Source: Rhodoferax sp. (GTDB taxonomy: Bacteria; Pseudomonadota; Gammaproteobacteria; Burkholderiales; Burkholderiaceae_C). Taken from it: a DNA stretch of 64,000 bases. Shown in pieces: positions 9,603-24,522 of this stretch (its first letter is position 1; each line of letters opens with the position of its first letter). Below the pieces are notes generated by a model that searched no databases, had not been told where the DNA came from, and saw only the letters and a program-made list of their open reading frames with translations. The stretch covers positions 17,528-81,527 of the forward strand of contig JAGRPL010000009.1 in NCBI GenBank assembly GCA_019449595.1, read 5' to 3'. The translations under genes were made by a program, and so were the position numbers.

Positions 9603-10398
9603 CGTGTCGTTGATCCACGCCACCGCCATTGTTGACCCCGCTGCCGAGCTGGACAGTTCGGTGACTGTTGGCCCGTATACGGTCATCGGGCCCCACGTCA
9701 AGGTTGGTGCCGGCACCACGATCGGGCCGCACTGCGTCATCGAAGGCCATACCACCATTGGCCAAGACAACCGCATTTTCCAATTCAACTCCCTGGGCGC
9801 CATTCCGCAAGACAAAAAGTATGCCGGCGAGCCCTGCGAGTTGCACATCGGCGACCGCAACACCATCCGCGAGTTCTGCACCTTCAACATCGGATCTCCC
9901 GGTGATGCCGGCGTGACCAAAGTCGGCAACGACAACTGGATCATGGCCTACGTGCACCTGGCGCACGACTGCCAGGTGGGCAACCACACCATCTTTGCCA
10001 ACAACTCCCAGCTGGCCGGCCACGTGCATGTGGACGACTGGGTCATCCTCGGGGGCTTCACCGTAGTGCACCAGTTTGTGCGTTTGGGGGCCCACAGCAT
10101 GACGGCCATGTGCTCGTTGCTGTTTGCGGATCTGCCGCCGTTTGTCATGTGCCAGGGCCAGCCGGCAGCGGCCCGTTCCATGAACTTCGAAGGCTTGCGT
10201 CGCCGTGGCTGGAGTCCGGAGCGCATCAGCGGTGTCAAAGCCATGCACAAGGCGCTGTATCGCGATGACCTCACGCTGGAACAGGCGCGCGCGCGTATCG
10301 CCGAGCTCGGCCGCAGTCAGCCCGAGACGGCAGTGGATGTGGCCATGATGCAGTCGTTCCTGGACCACACCTCCACACAGCGCGGCATCGTCCGCTGA
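9595..10398 (+). CDS. lpxA: UDP-N-acetylglucosamine acyltransferase
   Basis: First enzyme of lipid A synthesis, about 267 residues, built of hexapeptide repeats forming a left-handed beta helix, with a helical C-terminus. The catalytic His is in the [14 protein letters not shown] segment near residue 125. The start is ambiguous: ATG 9595 (chosen) overlaps fabZ by 8 nt, a GTG at 9604 would give the common [12 protein letters not shown] start, and ATG 9580 is also in frame. Function is not in doubt. Confidence 0.96.
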   Translation: MPDVSLIHATAIVDPAAELDSSVTVGPYTVIGPHVKVGAGTTIGPHCVIEGHTTIGQDNRIFQFNSLGAIPQDKKYAGEPCELHIGDRNTIREFCTFNIGSPGDAGVTKVGNDNWIMAYVHLAHDCQVGNHTIFANNSQLAGHVHVDDWVILGGFTVVHQFVRLGAHSMTAMCSLLFADLPPFVMCQGQPAAARSMNFEGLRRRGWSPERISGVKAMHKALYRDDLTLEQARARIAELGRSQPETAVDVAMMQSFLDHTSTQRGIVR

Positions 10399-10407
10399 CG
10401 CCGGACC

Positions 10408-11601
10408 ATGCCAGCTGCGCTGCCCGACCCCGTGGCCCCAGCGCCGCACGCTGACCCGTTCGTAGCGCTGGTCGCCGGGGAGGCGTCCGGCGACCTGCTG
10501 GCCGGCCTGTTGCTGGAGGGGCTGCGCAGACGCTGGCCTGCGCTGGCGTCGGCCGGCATTGGCGGCCCGCAGATGCAGCGTCACGGGTTCATCGCCTGGT
10601 GGCCGCACCACAAGCTGTCCGTGCATGGTTACGGCTGGGAAGTGTTGCGCCGGTACCGGGAAATCGTGGGCATCCGTCGCCAGCTGCAAGAGCGCTTGCT
10701 GGTCCAGCGCCCGGACATATTCATTGGCGTGGATGCGCCCGATTTCAACCTGGACCTGGAGCGCAATTTGCGGGAGCAGGGCGTCAAGACCGTGCATTTT
10801 GTCTGCCCGTCTATCTGGGCGTGGCGGGCCGAGCGGGTGGAAACAATCCGCCGCAGCGCCGACCACGTCCTGTGCGTATTTCCATTCGAACCCGCATTGC
10901 TGGAGCGCCACGGCATTGCTGCCACCTATGTCGGCCACCCGCTGGCGAACGTGATTCCCCTGGAGCCCGACAAGGCTGCGGCCCGTGCGGCGCTGGGTTT
11001 GCAGGCGCACGACGAGGTACTTGCGCTGCTGCCGGGTAGCCGCGCCTCCGAGGTGAAACATCTGACCGGGCCTTTTTTTGCCGCCGCTCGGCAGATTCTC
11101 CAGGTTCGGCCGGACATCAAGTTGGTGCTGCCGGCCGTGCCGGCCCTGCGGGCAACCATTGAACAGGCTGCCGCGCAGGCGGGCTTGCTGGAGCAGGTGC
11201 AGATCGTCAACGGCCAGTCGCACACGGTGCTGGCCGCCTGCGACGTGACGCTGATTGCCAGTGGCACCGCCACGCTGGAGGCTGCGCTGTTCAAGCGCCC
11301 CATGGTCATTGCCTACCGCATGGGCTGGCTGTCGTGGCAGATCATGCGGCGCAAGCAGCTGCAGCCTTGGGTGGGTCTGCCCAACATCCTGTGCGAGGAG
11401 TTCATCGTGCCCGAGCTGCTGCAGGAGCGTGCCACGCCCGAGGCGCTGGCGGACGCCGTGCTGCAGTGGTTTGACGACCTGGACCACCAGCCTGCGGAAA
11501 TGGCGGCTCTGCAACAACGGTTTTTGGCGCTGCACCACAGCCTGCGGCGTGACACTTCTTCTCTGGCTACCGATGCGATCGAAAAAATTCTTGCACGCTG
11601 A
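10408..11601 (+). CDS. lpxB: Lipid-A-disaccharide synthase
   Basis: GT19 glycosyltransferase of 397 residues that joins UDP-diacylglucosamine and lipid X to the tetra-acyl disaccharide. Typical segments are [15 protein letters not shown] near the N-terminus, [30 protein letters not shown] and the donor-binding [11 protein letters not shown] region near residue 290. The C-terminal end overlaps the inferred rnhB start by 29 nt in another frame. Confidence 0.97.
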   Translation: MPAALPDPVAPAPHADPFVALVAGEASGDLLAGLLLEGLRRRWPALASAGIGGPQMQRHGFIAWWPHHKLSVHGYGWEVLRRYREIVGIRRQLQERLLVQRPDIFIGVDAPDFNLDLERNLREQGVKTVHFVCPSIWAWRAERVETIRRSADHVLCVFPFEPALLERHGIAATYVGHPLANVIPLEPDKAAARAALGLQAHDEVLALLPGSRASEVKHLTGPFFAAARQILQVRPDIKLVLPAVPALRATIEQAAAQAGLLEQVQIVNGQSHTVLAACDVTLIASGTATLEAALFKRPMVIAYRMGWLSWQIMRRKQLQPWVGLPNILCEEFIVPELLQERATPEALADAVLQWFDDLDHQPAEMAALQQRFLALHHSLRRDTSSLATDAIEKILAR

Positions 11602-12190
11602 ACAGGCGGCGCTCTCGTGGGACACGCCAGGTCTGATTGCCGGTGTGGATGAGGCCGGGCGCGGGCCGCTGGCCGGACCCGTGGTGGCCGCCGCCGTGAT
11701 TCTGGATGCGCGCAATCCGATTGAAGGGCTCGCCGACTCCAAGGTGCTCACCGCGCGCCGGCGTGAGCAACTGTTTGACGAGATACGCGCCAAGGCCTTG
11801 TGCTGCTCCATTGCCCAGGCCAGCGTGGAAGAGATCGACCAGATCAACATCCTGCAAGCCACCCTGCTGGCCATGCGCCGTGCCGTGGAGGGCTTGCGGC
11901 TCAAGCCGACCAAGGTGCTGGTGGACGGCAACCGCCTGCCCGTGCTGGATGTGTTGGCCGAAGCCATCGTCAAAGGGGACAGCAAGGTGCCGGCCATCTC
12001 CGCCGCGTCCATTCTGGCCAAGGTCACCCGCGACCGCTGGTGCGCCGAGCTGGATGCGCAATACCCGCAGTACGGCTTTGCCGGCCACAAGGGGTACGGC
12101 ACGGCGGAGCACTTGGCCGCCCTGCAGCAGCACGGCGCCTGCCCGCAGCACCGCAAGACGTTCAGCCCCGTGACCAAGGTGCTCACATGA
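11573..12190 (+). CDS. rnhB: Ribonuclease HII
   Basis: Removes ribonucleotides from DNA and RNA-DNA hybrids; 205 residues from the chosen ATG. The catalytic acidic residues are visible in [16 protein letters not shown] (Asp and Glu) and VDGNRLP. The frame continues far upstream inside lpxB, but ATG 11573 gives the family-like N-terminus with [14 protein letters not shown] just before the catalytic motif. The start overlaps lpxB by 29 nt and the stop overlaps the next gene (ATGA). Confidence 0.95.
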   Translation: MRSKKFLHAEQAALSWDTPGLIAGVDEAGRGPLAGPVVAAAVILDARNPIEGLADSKVLTARRREQLFDEIRAKALCCSIAQASVEEIDQINILQATLLAMRRAVEGLRLKPTKVLVDGNRLPVLDVLAEAIVKGDSKVPAISAASILAKVTRDRWCAELDAQYPQYGFAGHKGYGTAEHLAALQQHGACPQHRKTFSPVTKVLT

Positions 12191-12954
12191 GCCAGCCGCT
12201 GCCCATCACCTCGCGCGACAACCCGCTGCTCAAGGAGCTGCGCAAGGTTGCACAGGACAATATCGCCTATCGCAAGGCCGGCCGCTTCTGGGTGGAGGGT
12301 GACCACCTGTGCAGCGCCGCCCTGGTGCGCGGGTTGAAACCGGCCGTGGCCGTATTTTCAGAGCATTTTTGGCCTCAAGCCCCCGCAGAATATGCGCAGG
12401 CAGCTATCAAAAGCATAGTGATTCCGGATGCCTTGTTCCGGGAACTCAGCGGCCTGGAGTCGCCTGCCCAGGTGGGCTTTGTGCTGGATGTGCCCACCGG
12501 CGTGGCACTGCAGCCGCAGGCTTCTACGGTCATCCTGGACCGCGTGCAGGACGCTGGCAATGTGGGTTCCATCCTGCGCAGTGCCGGGGCTTTCGGTTTT
12601 CGGCAGGTGCTGGCGCTCAAGGGCACGGCGGCGCTGTGGAGCCCCAAGGTGCTGCGCGCCGGCATGGGTGCGCACTTCGGCTTGTCGCTGCTGGAAGGCG
12701 TCTCGCTGGACGACCTGCAGGCCTTGCAGGTGCCCATCGTCGTCACCAGCTCGCACCAGGGCGACTTGATTCAAAACATCAGACTGCCCCGTTCCTGCGC
12801 CTGGGCCATGGGCCACGAAGGGCAGGGCGTGTGCCCGGAGTTGATGGGCCGCGCCAGCGTGCATGTGCGCATTGGGCAACCGGGTGGCGAAGAGTCCCTC
12901 AACGTGGCGGCAGCGGCGGCCATCTGCCTGCATGCCAGCAGCCTGGCAGCCTGA
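12187..12954 (+). CDS. TrmH/SpoU-family RNA 2'-O-methyltransferase
   Basis: SPOUT-class methyltransferase of 255 residues that uses S-adenosylmethionine to methylate a ribose in rRNA or tRNA; the substrate cannot be read from the sequence. An N-terminal substrate-binding domain precedes the knot domain with [20 protein letters not shown] (motif 1, around residue 120), [11 protein letters not shown] (motif 2) and [13 protein letters not shown] (motif 3). It begins on the rnhB stop codon. Residues about 60-78 are encoded by a copy of a dispersed repeat (12366-12420) and look like an in-frame insertion. Confidence 0.93.
   Translation: MSQPLPITSRDNPLLKELRKVAQDNIAYRKAGRFWVEGDHLCSAALVRGLKPAVAVFSEHFWPQAPAEYAQAAIKSIVIPDALFRELSGLESPAQVGFVLDVPTGVALQPQASTVILDRVQDAGNVGSILRSAGAFGFRQVLALKGTAALWSPKVLRAGMGAHFGLSLLEGVSLDDLQALQVPIVVTSSHQGDLIQNIRLPRSCAWAMGHEGQGVCPELMGRASVHVRIGQPGGEESLNVAAAAAICLHASSLAA
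12366..12420 (+). repeat. Dispersed repeat family 1, copy A (inside a coding gene)
   Basis: About 55 nt with the shared core TGCGCAGGCAGCTATC and a trailing CATAG half. Related copies are at 18741-18805, 44039-44102 (minus), 60961-61026, 62892-62946 and a weaker one at 22806-22834 (minus). Here it lies in frame inside the RNA methyltransferase gene without a stop or frameshift. Copies were aligned by eye only. Confidence 0.7.
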
Positions 12955-12956
12955 AC

Positions 12957-13358
12957 ATGCCCGCACTCCACAATCCCTTCACCCTGCGCGTCTATTGGGA
13001 AGACACCGATGCCGGTGGCGTGGTGTTCTATGCCAACTACCTCAAGTTCTTCGAGCGCGCCCGCACCGAGTGGCTGCGTTCCCGTGGCGTGGAGCAGGCT
13101 GCCCTGCAGGCGCAAACCGGTGCCATTTTCGTGGTGGCTGATGTCCAGGTGCGTTACCGGGCCTCTGCCCGGCTGGATGACCTGGTGGTGGTGACCGTGA
13201 AGGTGCTGGAGCAGGGGCAGGCCTCGCTGCTGCTGGAGCAGCAGGCCTGGCGCGGCGACACCCTGCTGGCTGAAGGGCGGGTGCGCGTAGGCTGCGTGGA
13301 CGCGGCGAGCCTGCGGCCGCGGCGCATGCCCCAGCAGGTGCTGGACGTCTTGGGCTAG
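12957..13358 (+). CDS. ybgC: YbgC-type acyl-CoA thioesterase
   Basis: Hot-dog fold protein of 133 residues in the YbgC/4-hydroxybenzoyl-CoA thioesterase family. The signature YWEDTDAGGVVFYANYLKFF (about residues 14-33) contains the catalytic Asp, and ERARTEWLRSRG follows. It hydrolyses acyl-CoA or acyl-ACP; in many bacteria it sits with tol-pal, but here it ends the lipid A operon, 2 nt after the methyltransferase gene. The substrate is not predictable from sequence. Confidence 0.92.
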   Translation: MPALHNPFTLRVYWEDTDAGGVVFYANYLKFFERARTEWLRSRGVEQAALQAQTGAIFVVADVQVRYRASARLDDLVVVTVKVLEQGQASLLLEQQAWRGDTLLAEGRVRVGCVDAASLRPRRMPQQVLDVLG

Positions 13359-13396
13359 AAAATACCCGCGGCTGCACCAGGGCGCAAGCCCTCCGC

Positions 13397-13402
13397 TATA
13401 AT
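13397..13402 (+). promoter_or_regulatory. Putative -10 element upstream of carAB
   Basis: A perfect TATAAT hexamer lies 124 nt before the chosen carA start, in the gap after the thioesterase gene. No good -35 hexamer is seen at 16-18 nt. It is the best promoter candidate for carAB and implies a 5' leader of about 115 nt whose function is unknown. Confidence 0.5.
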
Positions 13403-13525
13403 GAGAGGCTACTCAGAAAACAGCCGTCCCAAGCGCATTTCTAGCACCTTTCCCTACCAACAACAGCAGCCAGGACTCGTTCTTGAGCGCGCTTGGGCGT
13501 ACCCGTAACCCACTCGGAGAACCCA

Positions 13526-14708
13526 GTGCTCTTGTCTCTTCAGGGAACCCCCCCCCCCGCCATCCTGGCGCTCGCAGACGGCACGGTCTATATTGGCAAT
13601 TCCATTGGAGCCCCCGGTTCCACCGTCGGCGAGGTCGTGTTCAACACGTCCATGACCGGCTACCAGGAGATCCTGACTGATCCCAGCTATTGCCAACAGA
13701 TCGTCACCCTCACGTACCCCCACATCGGCAACTACGGCACCAACCCCGAGGACATCGAGTCCGACAAGGTGCATGCCGCGGGCCTGATCATCCGTGATCT
13801 GCCCATGGTGGCCTCGAATTTCCGCAGCACGGCCTCCTTGAGTGAGTACCTTGTGCGCGCCGGTACCGTGGCCATAGCCAACATTGACACCCGCCAGCTG
13901 ACCCGCCAATTGCGGACCCAGGGCGCGCAGAACGGCTGCATCCTGGCGCTGACCGCCAGCGAGGCCGTGACCTCCGCAACTGTGGAGAAAGCCGTTGCGT
14001 TGGCCAAGGCGGTTCCGTCCATGTCCGGGCTGGACCTGGCCAAGGTGGTTTCCAGCACCCGCAGCTACGGCTGGACCGAGAGCGAATGGACGCTGGGTGC
14101 GGGTTACGGCCAGCAGACCGCACCGCGCTTCCATGTGGTGGCGTACGACTTTGGTGTCAAGAAGAACATCTTGCGCATGCTGGCTGAGCGCGGCTGCAAG
14201 GTCACCGTGGTGCCTGCGCAGACGCCGGCGGCCGAGGTGCTCAAGCACCAGCCCGACGGCATCTTCCTCTCCAACGGCCCGGGTGACCCGGAACCTTGCG
14301 ATTACGCCATCACGGCCGCCAAGACCCTGATCGAATCGGGCATCCCGACCTTCGGCATCTGCCTGGGGCACCAGATCATGGCCCTGGCCAGTGGTGCCAA
14401 GACCTTCAAGATGAAGTTCGGCCACCATGGCGCCAACCATCCCGTAAAGGACCTGGACAGCGGGCGTGTTTCCATCACCAGCCAGAACCACGGTTTTGCG
14501 GTGGACGAGAAAACGCTTCCTGCCAACCTGCGCCCCACCCACATCAGCCTGTTTGACAACACGCTGCAGGGGTTGGAGCGCACCGACAAGCCGGCGTTCT
14601 GCTTCCAGGGTCACCCCGAAGCATCTCCCGGCCCGCACGACATTGGTTACCTGTTCGAGCGCTTCATTGCGTTGATGGAAAAACACAGCACGGCAGTGGA
14701 GAAGAAGA

Positions 14709-14716
<8 letters not shown>
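13526..14716 (+). CDS. carA: Carbamoyl-phosphate synthase small subunit
   Basis: Glutamine amidotransferase subunit of 396 residues that passes ammonia to CarB for arginine and pyrimidine synthesis. The N-terminal domain has the [14 protein letters not shown] region. The class I amidotransferase domain carries the nucleophile Cys in [11 protein letters not shown] and the His-Glu of [12 protein letters not shown]. The GTG at 13526 is chosen because CGGAG lies about 8 nt upstream and the protein begins [11 protein letters not shown]; a TTG at 13493 is in frame but less likely. The stop overlaps carB by 8 nt. Codons 8-11 contain an 11-C homopolymer. Confidence 0.96.
13548..13558 (+). repeat. 11-nt poly-C tract in the 5' end of carA
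   Basis: Eleven consecutive C residues encode the Thr-Pro-Pro-Pro stretch at codons 8-11 of carA. A one-base change in length would shift the frame; an alternative frame runs to a stop near 13680. Such tracts are slippage-prone, and also error-prone in sequencing. Confidence 0.9.
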
Positions 14717-17963
<3,247 letters not shown>

Positions 17964-17993
17964 GTGTTGGCATAATCCAGCCTAGCTTGCAAA

Positions 17994-18036
17994 GGACAGT
18001 GCGGCGTGCAAACGCTGCGCTGTCCTTGTTATTTTT
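17994..18036 (+). terminator. Intrinsic terminator or attenuator between carB and greA
   Basis: An inverted repeat (GGACAGTGCGGCG, loop TGCAAA, CGCTGCGCTGTCC) gives a 13-bp stem with two G-U type pairs, followed by the T-rich TTGTTATTTTT. It lies 30 nt after the carB stop and 30 nt before greA. A CATAAT at 17971-17976 could be a -10 for greA, in which case the hairpin would sit in the greA leader. Confidence 0.75.
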
Positions 18037-18065
18037 GACGACAGCTTTTTAAACCCCTGTTTCTT

Positions 18066-18542
18066 ATGGCAACCATTCCAATTACCAAACGCGGCGCTGA
18101 AATCCTCAAGGCTGAGCTGCACAAGCTCAAGACCGTGGAACGTCCTTCGGTGATCAGCGCAATTTCGGAAGCCCGTGCCCAGGGCGACCTGAGCGAAAAC
18201 GCCGAATACGAAGCGGCCAAAGACCGCCAGGGTTTCATTGAAGGCCGCATCCAGGAAGTGGAAGGCAAGTTGTCGGCGGCGCAGATCATCGACCCGTCCG
18301 AACTCGACGCCGGTGGCAAGGTGGTGTTTGGCGCCACCGTGGAGCTGGAAGAAGAGGAAACCGGGGAACGGGTGACGTACCAGATCGTGGGTGAAGACGA
18401 GGCCGACCTGAAGTTTGGCCGGGTCAACATCAGCTCCCCCATTGCCCGTGCCCTGATCGGCAAGGAAGAGGGCGATACCGCCGAGGTGCAGGCACCGGGC
18501 GGCATCAAGGCTTACGAAATCGTCGCGGTGCGCTACATCTGA
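18066..18542 (+). CDS. greA: Transcription elongation factor GreA
   Basis: Transcript cleavage factor of 158 residues that rescues backtracked RNA polymerase. The N-terminal coiled coil (about 1-75) carries the acidic tip [16 protein letters not shown], with the catalytic Asp and Glu, and the C-terminal FKBP-like domain includes [15 protein letters not shown]. The stop overlaps the next gene (TGATG), which suggests cotranscription. Confidence 0.98.
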   Translation: MATIPITKRGAEILKAELHKLKTVERPSVISAISEARAQGDLSENAEYEAAKDRQGFIEGRIQEVEGKLSAAQIIDPSELDAGGKVVFGATVELEEEETGERVTYQIVGEDEADLKFGRVNISSPIARALIGKEEGDTAEVQAPGGIKAYEIVAVRYI

Positions 18543-18979
18543 TGCGAATGCCGGCCTTGCATGCGCTGCCGCTGTGGGTGGCGGCGGCCTGGTGGGGCAG
18601 CCTTACCACGCTGGGGTTCTTCGTGGTCCCGATGCTGTTCGTGCACCTGCCCAGCCCGGCGCTGGCCGGCGCCATGGCGGGCAAGCTCTTTTCTGCCCAG
18701 ACCGGCATCTCGGTGGTGTGTGGGTTGGCCCTGCTGTTGATTTTTCGCTCAAAACAGCCGATAGCGCCCGTGGATACTGCGCAGAGTGCTACTCTTTTTG
18801 TAGTGACCGGTGTCTTGCTGGCGCTGCTGGTGGAGTTCGGCGTGTCGCCCCACATCCTGGCGCGCGACAACCTGGCGCTGTGGCACCGGGTCGGAACGGC
18901 GATGTATGTGGGGCAGTGGCTGTGCGCTTGCGTTGTTTTTGGCAAGCTTGCCCGGCCCTCTTGGCGAAATCAGGTCTGA
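18542..18979 (+). CDS. DUF4149-type small membrane protein
   Basis: Hydrophobic protein of 145 residues with about four predicted membrane helices (near 8-28, 52-70, 86-104 and 121-140). It resembles DUF4149 proteins that follow greA in related bacteria; the function is unknown. It starts on the last base of greA. The middle (about residues 67-88) is encoded by a copy of a dispersed repeat at 18741-18805, placed between two membrane segments. Its 3' end overlaps the convergent yhbY by 10 nt. Confidence 0.8.
   Translation: MRMPALHALPLWVAAAWWGSLTTLGFFVVPMLFVHLPSPALAGAMAGKLFSAQTGISVVCGLALLLIFRSKQPIAPVDTAQSATLFVVTGVLLALLVEFGVSPHILARDNLALWHRVGTAMYVGQWLCACVVFGKLARPSWRNQV
18741..18805 (+). repeat. 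Dispersed repeat family 1, copy B (inside a coding gene)
   Basis: The segment shares ATACTGCGCAGA and flanking CCCGTGG with the other copies, but the right half has diverged (GTGCTACTCTTTTTGTAGTG, itself an inverted repeat). It is in frame in the DUF4149 gene and encodes the hydrophilic linker SKQPIAPVDTAQSATL. Confidence 0.6.
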
Positions 18980-19446
18980 CTGCGTTTCTTGACGCTGACC
19001 TGGGGCTTGGGTTTGGCGCGCTTCACATTGCCGCCGGCGGTCAGGCGCTGGTTGCCCAGCACGCGCAGGGTCTTGACTTCCGGGCGCTGGCCGGCGCGCT
19101 TGCTGTATTTCAGCACCTTGAAGTCGCGGGGGCCGGCCATGCGGTCTTCATCGACGGCGCGTTCCTTCTCGACCTTGGGGCGCCACAGCACCAGCAGCTT
19201 GCCGATGTGCTGGATGGGGGCGGCGTTGAGTTCGTCAGCCAGGGACTGGAACATGGCTTCGCGCGCGACGCGGTCGTCCGAGAAAACGCGGACCTTGATG
19301 AGGCCATGGGCGTTCAGGGCGGCGTTGATTTCTTTTTTGACGGCCTCGGTCAGGCCGTCTCCGCCAACCATCACGACGGGGTCGAGGTGGTGGGCTTCGG
19401 CCCGGTGTTCTTTACGCTGGGCGGGTGTCAATTGAATTAGGGGCAT
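18970..19446 (-). CDS. yhbY: YhbY-type CRM-domain RNA-binding protein with a long basic tail
   Basis: Ribosome-assembly factor of the CRS1/YhbY (CRM) family. Residues 1-98 match the family, with [20 protein letters not shown], the GxxG-type loop [18 protein letters not shown] and [10 protein letters not shown]. The protein is 158 residues, about 60 longer than E. coli YhbY; the extra C-terminus is rich in Lys and Arg and probably adds RNA contacts. It is transcribed divergently from rlmE with a 59-nt gap, a common pairing in proteobacteria. Confidence 0.92.
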   Translation of the reverse strand: MPLIQLTPAQRKEHRAEAHHLDPVVMVGGDGLTEAVKKEINAALNAHGLIKVRVFSDDRVAREAMFQSLADELNAAPIQHIGKLLVLWRPKVEKERAVDEDRMAGPRDFKVLKYSKRAGQRPEVKTLRVLGNQRLTAGGNVKRAKPKPQVSVKKRSQT

Positions 19447-19505
19447 GGCGCTATTATCGGTCGATTGGACGGCCCGCGGTAGGGCCGCTTCCTCAGAAAG
19501 CCAGA

Positions 19506-20177
19506 ATGAAAACTCCCAGCAAGGGCAAAAAGGTCAACAAGGCCTGGTTGCACGACCATATCAACGACCCCTACGTCAAGTTGGCGAACCGGGAGGGGTA
19601 CCGCGCGCGCGCGGCCTACAAGCTCAAGGAAATTGACGAGGCGCTGGGGCTGATCAAGCCCGGCCAGCTGGTGGTGGACCTGGGCTGTACCCCGGGTGCC
19701 TGGAGCCAGTATGTGCGCCGGCGCCTGTCGCCCTCGGGGGCGGCGGTGGGTGAACTCGACGGCACCATCATCGGCCTGGACCTGCTGCCCATGGAGGCGA
19801 TTGAGGGGGTGACCTTCATCCAGGGCGATTTCCGCGAGGCCGAGGTGCTGGAGCAGCTGACCCAGGCGCTGCAGGGGCGCCAGGCGGACGTGGTGGTGTC
19901 GGATATGGCGCCCAACCTGTCGGGCATCGCATCGGCGGATGCCGCCCGCATTGAGTACCTGGTCGAACTGGCCATCGAATTCGCCCAAAACCACATGAAA
20001 CCCAGCGGTGCACTGGTGGCCAAGGTATTCCACGGCGGCAGCTACAACGCCGTGGTGCAGCGTTTCAAGGACGCATTTGAGGTGGTCAAGCCGTTCAAGC
20101 CCAAGGCCTCGCGGGACCGTTCCTCCGAGACCTTCCTGGTGGGCCTGGGGCTCCGGCACGCGCAGGGCCGGGGTTAG
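19506..20177 (+). CDS. rlmE: 23S rRNA (uridine-2'-O)-methyltransferase RlmE
   Basis: FtsJ-family heat-shock methyltransferase of 223 residues that modifies the peptidyl-transferase-centre A-loop (U2552 in E. coli). The SAM motif [14 protein letters not shown] is near residue 57. The K-D-K-E catalytic set is represented by [20 protein letters not shown] and [12 protein letters not shown] 19506 is chosen because the protein then starts [14 protein letters not shown]; upstream codons in frame enter the yhbY promoter region. It precedes ftsH, as in E. coli. Confidence 0.96.
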   Translation: MKTPSKGKKVNKAWLHDHINDPYVKLANREGYRARAAYKLKEIDEALGLIKPGQLVVDLGCTPGAWSQYVRRRLSPSGAAVGELDGTIIGLDLLPMEAIEGVTFIQGDFREAEVLEQLTQALQGRQADVVVSDMAPNLSGIASADAARIEYLVELAIEFAQNHMKPSGALVAKVFHGGSYNAVVQRFKDAFEVVKPFKPKASRDRSSETFLVGLGLRHAQGRG

Positions 20178-20262
20178 TCCTGCCGGTTGGGCGGCGGCCA
20201 ATAGCGGGGCTAAATCCATCCTGTTCATGGGGCCGGAAACGCGAAAAAACCGCGCCAATTGC

Positions 20263-20291
20263 CTTGAAACGCCTAAAATGGGACCCAGATA
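20263..20291 (+). promoter_or_regulatory. Possible sigma-32 promoter for ftsH
   Basis: CTTGAAA at 20263-20269 matches the heat-shock -35 consensus, followed after 14 nt by CCCAGATAT, a partial match to the CCCCATNT -10. It lies 40 nt before the ftsH start. FtsH is a heat-shock gene in E. coli, which fits, but the -10 is imperfect. Confidence 0.45.
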
Positions 20292-20330
20292 TGCACGGTA
20301 TTTCTACTTGTGCCCCTATTGGAGCTTCGC

Positions 20331-22247
<1,917 letters not shown>

Positions 22248-22266
22248 GCGGTCATCCGACAACCAG

Positions 22267-22295
22267 ACGGGGCCTTGTGCCCCGTTTTGCTTTTC
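22267..22295 (+). terminator. Rho-independent terminator after ftsH
   Basis: A perfect 7-bp stem (ACGGGGC, loop CTTGT, GCCCCGT) followed by TTTTGCTTTT. It lies 20 nt after the ftsH stop and just before the folP Shine-Dalgarno, so folP is read either by leak-through or from an unseen promoter. Confidence 0.8.
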
Positions 22296-22306
22296 CAAGG
22301 AACTCC

Positions 22307-23194
22307 ATGCATTGGCAAACCAGCCGTTTTTTGATTGACCTGGCGCGCCCGCAGGTGATGGGCATTGTCAATGCCACCCCCGATTCCTTTTCCGATGGCG
22401 GCTTGTATGCCGCGCGCGGCGGGGCGCTGGCGCACTGCGAGCAGCTGCTGGCCGACGGAGCCGACATACTGGACATTGGCGGCGAGTCCACGCGCCCCGG
22501 TGCGCCGGCGGTGTCGCTGGAGGAGGAGTTGGCCCGGGTGCTGCCGGTCGTGCGGCACGCCGTGACGCTGGGGGTTCCGGTGTCGGTGGATACCTACAAG
22601 CCGCAGGTGATGCAGGCGGTGCTGGACCTGGGGGCGGACATCATCAACGACATCTGGGCCCTGCGCTGGCAGGCACAGCCCGGTGGGCTGACCGGCCGCC
22701 AGGTGGTGGCCGCCCACGCACGGTGCGGCGTGTGCCTGATGCACATGCACCGCGAGCCGCAGACCATGCAGGTGGCGCCCATGGAAGGCGACGTGGTGCC
22801 GCAGGTGCTATTGTTTTTGCAGCAAGCTGCGCAGGAACTGCGGGCCTTGGGCGTCGATTCGGCACGTATTTGCATAGACCCGGGAATCGGGTTCGGCAAG
22901 ACAGTGGAGCAGAACTTTGCCCTGCTGGCACGCCAGGCCGAGCTGCTGCCGCTGGGCTATCCACTGCTGGCGGGTTGGTCGCGCAAATCCTCGCTGGCGG
23001 GCATGGCCCGGCAGACGCCGGGCGCGCCGGTCACACTGGACGTGCGCGAGCGCCTGGTGCCCAGCGTGGCCGCGGCACTCCTGGCGGTGCACAATGGCGC
23101 CCACGTGGTGCGCGTGCACGACGTCCAGGAAACGGTGCAGGCGCTGCGGGTGCTGGAAACCATGCGAGAACAACAGATCAAGGTGAGGACATGA
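22307..23194 (+). CDS. folP: Dihydropteroate synthase
   Basis: Folate pathway enzyme of 295 residues joining p-aminobenzoate to dihydropterin pyrophosphate; target of sulfonamides. Motifs are [15 protein letters not shown] (phosphate/Mg loop), [11 protein letters not shown] and the C-terminal AGWSRKSSL. The ATG at 22307 follows AAGGAA; an in-frame GTG at 22277 lies in the terminator hairpin loop and is rejected. A stretch at 22806-22834 resembles an inverted, degenerate copy of repeat family 1. The stop overlaps glmM (ATGA). Confidence 0.97.
   Translation: MHWQTSRFLIDLARPQVMGIVNATPDSFSDGGLYAARGGALAHCEQLLADGADILDIGGESTRPGAPAVSLEEELARVLPVVRHAVTLGVPVSVDTYKPQVMQAVLDLGADIINDIWALRWQAQPGGLTGRQVVAAHARCGVCLMHMHREPQTMQVAPMEGDVVPQVLLFLQQAAQELRALGVDSARICIDPGIGFGKTVEQNFALLARQAELLPLGYPLLAGWSRKSSLAGMARQTPGAPVTLDVRERLVPSVAAALLAVHNGAHVVRVHDVQETVQALRVLETMREQQIKVRT
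22806..22834 (-). repeat. Possible degenerate copy F of repeat family 1 in folP
   Basis: On the minus strand this 29-nt stretch matches the right half of copy D (60961-61026) at 22 of 29 positions, including TGCGCAG and ACAATAGCA. It lies in a helix-coding part of folP without an obvious length change, so chance or convergence is possible. Confidence 0.35.
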
Positions 23195-24522
23195 CAAGAA
23201 AATATTTTGGCACCGACGGCATCCGTGGCACGGTTGGCCAAGCCCCCATTACCCCCGACTTCGTGCTGCGCCTGGCGCACGCCGTCGGCCGCGTGCTGAA
23301 GAAGACCGAATCGCGCCCCACCGTGCTGATCGGCAAGGACACCCGCATCTCCGGCTACATGCTGGAGAGCGCGCTGGAAAGCGGCTTCAACTCCGCCGGC
23401 GTGGACGTGGTGTTGCTCGGGCCGCTGCCCACCCCCGGCGTGGCCTACCTCACGCGCGCGCAGCGTGCTTCGCTGGGTGTGGTCATCAGCGCCAGCCACA
23501 ACGCCTACCCGGACAACGGCATCAAGTTTTTCAGCGCCCAGGGCACCAAGCTGACCGACGCCTGGGAGCAGGCGGTGGAAGCCGCGCTGGACGAACCGCC
23601 CGTGTGGGCCGACTCCGCTTCGCTGGGCAAGACCCGCCGCCTGGACGATGCCGCGGGCCGTTACATCGAATTCTGCAAAAGCACGTTTGCCAACGACCTC
23701 ACGCTCAAGGGCATGAAGATCGTGGTGGACGCGGCGCATGGCGCGGCGTACCACATCGCCCCCAAGGTGTTCCACGAACTCGGTGCCGAGGTGGTGGCCA
23801 TCGGCTGCGCGCCGGACGGCCTGAACATCAACCACGAGGTGGGCGCCACCCACACCGACGCACTGGTGGCCGCGGTCAAGGCGAACCATGCCGACTACGG
23901 CGTGGCACTCGACGGCGATGCCGACCGCCTGATGATGGTCGACGCTTCGGGCCGGCTGTTCAACGGCGACGAACTGCTGTACCTGATGGCGGACGAACGC
24001 ATTGGGCGTGACGAGAACGTGCCCGGCGTGGTCGGCACGCTCATGACCAACATGGCGGTGGAAGTGGCGTTCAAGAAACGCGGCGTGCAGTTTGTGCGCG
24101 CCAAGGTGGGCGATCGTTATGTACTGGAAGAGCTGCACAAGCACAAGTGGCTGCTGGGCGGCGAAGGCTCGGGTCACCTGCTGGCGCTGGACAAGCAGAC
24201 CACTGGCGACGGCCTGGTGTCGGCGCTGCAGGTGCTGCAGACCTGCGTGCGCAGCGAGCGCAGCATGGCGCAGCTGCTGGCCGACGTGACGCTGTTCCCG
24301 CAGACCCTGATCAACGTGCGCCTGCAGCCGGGCCAGGACTGGAAGACCAACACGCGGCTGGCCTCAGAGACCAAGGCGGTGGAAGCCGAGCTGGGCGACC
24401 ATGGCCGTGTGCTGATCCGCGCCAGCGGCACCGAACCGCTGGTGCGGGTGATGGTGGAAGCGCGCGATGCGGCGCAGGCACAGGCGTGTGCGGAGCGGTT
24501 GGCGGCGACACTCAGGGTTTGA
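23191..24522 (+). CDS. glmM: Phosphoglucosamine mutase
   Basis: Converts glucosamine-6-P to glucosamine-1-P for UDP-GlcNAc, feeding both lipid A and peptidoglycan; 443 residues. The N-terminus is [11 protein letters not shown], and the phosphoserine is S102 in [13 protein letters not shown]. The metal loop DGDADR is near residue 242, and the C-terminal phosphate-binding [12 protein letters not shown] is intact. It overlaps folP by 4 nt, the folP-glmM order following ftsH as in E. coli. Confidence 0.98.
   Translation: MTRKYFGTDGIRGTVGQAPITPDFVLRLAHAVGRVLKKTESRPTVLIGKDTRISGYMLESALESGFNSAGVDVVLLGPLPTPGVAYLTRAQRASLGVVISASHNAYPDNGIKFFSAQGTKLTDAWEQAVEAALDEPPVWADSASLGKTRRLDDAAGRYIEFCKSTFANDLTLKGMKIVVDAAHGAAYHIAPKVFHELGAEVVAIGCAPDGLNINHEVGATHTDALVAAVKANHADYGVALDGDADRLMMVDASGRLFNGDELLYLMADERIGRDENVPGVVGTLMTNMAVEVAFKKRGVQFVRAKVGDRYVLEELHKHKWLLGGEGSGHLLALDKQTTGDGLVSALQVLQTCVRSERSMAQLLADVTLFPQTLINVRLQPGQDWKTNTRLASETKAVEAELGDHGRVLIRASGTEPLVRVMVEARDAAQAQACAERLAATLRV

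Noticed and set aside
9517..12306. 929-codon open frame on the minus strand opposite lpxA, lpxB and rnhB
   Set aside because: It lies antisense to well-identified genes, has the His/Arg/Gly/Gln-rich composition of a high-GC shadow frame and no family match.
22277..22306. GTG start for folP
   Set aside because: It lies in the loop of the ftsH terminator and lacks a ribosome site; ATG 22307 has AAGGAA upstream.
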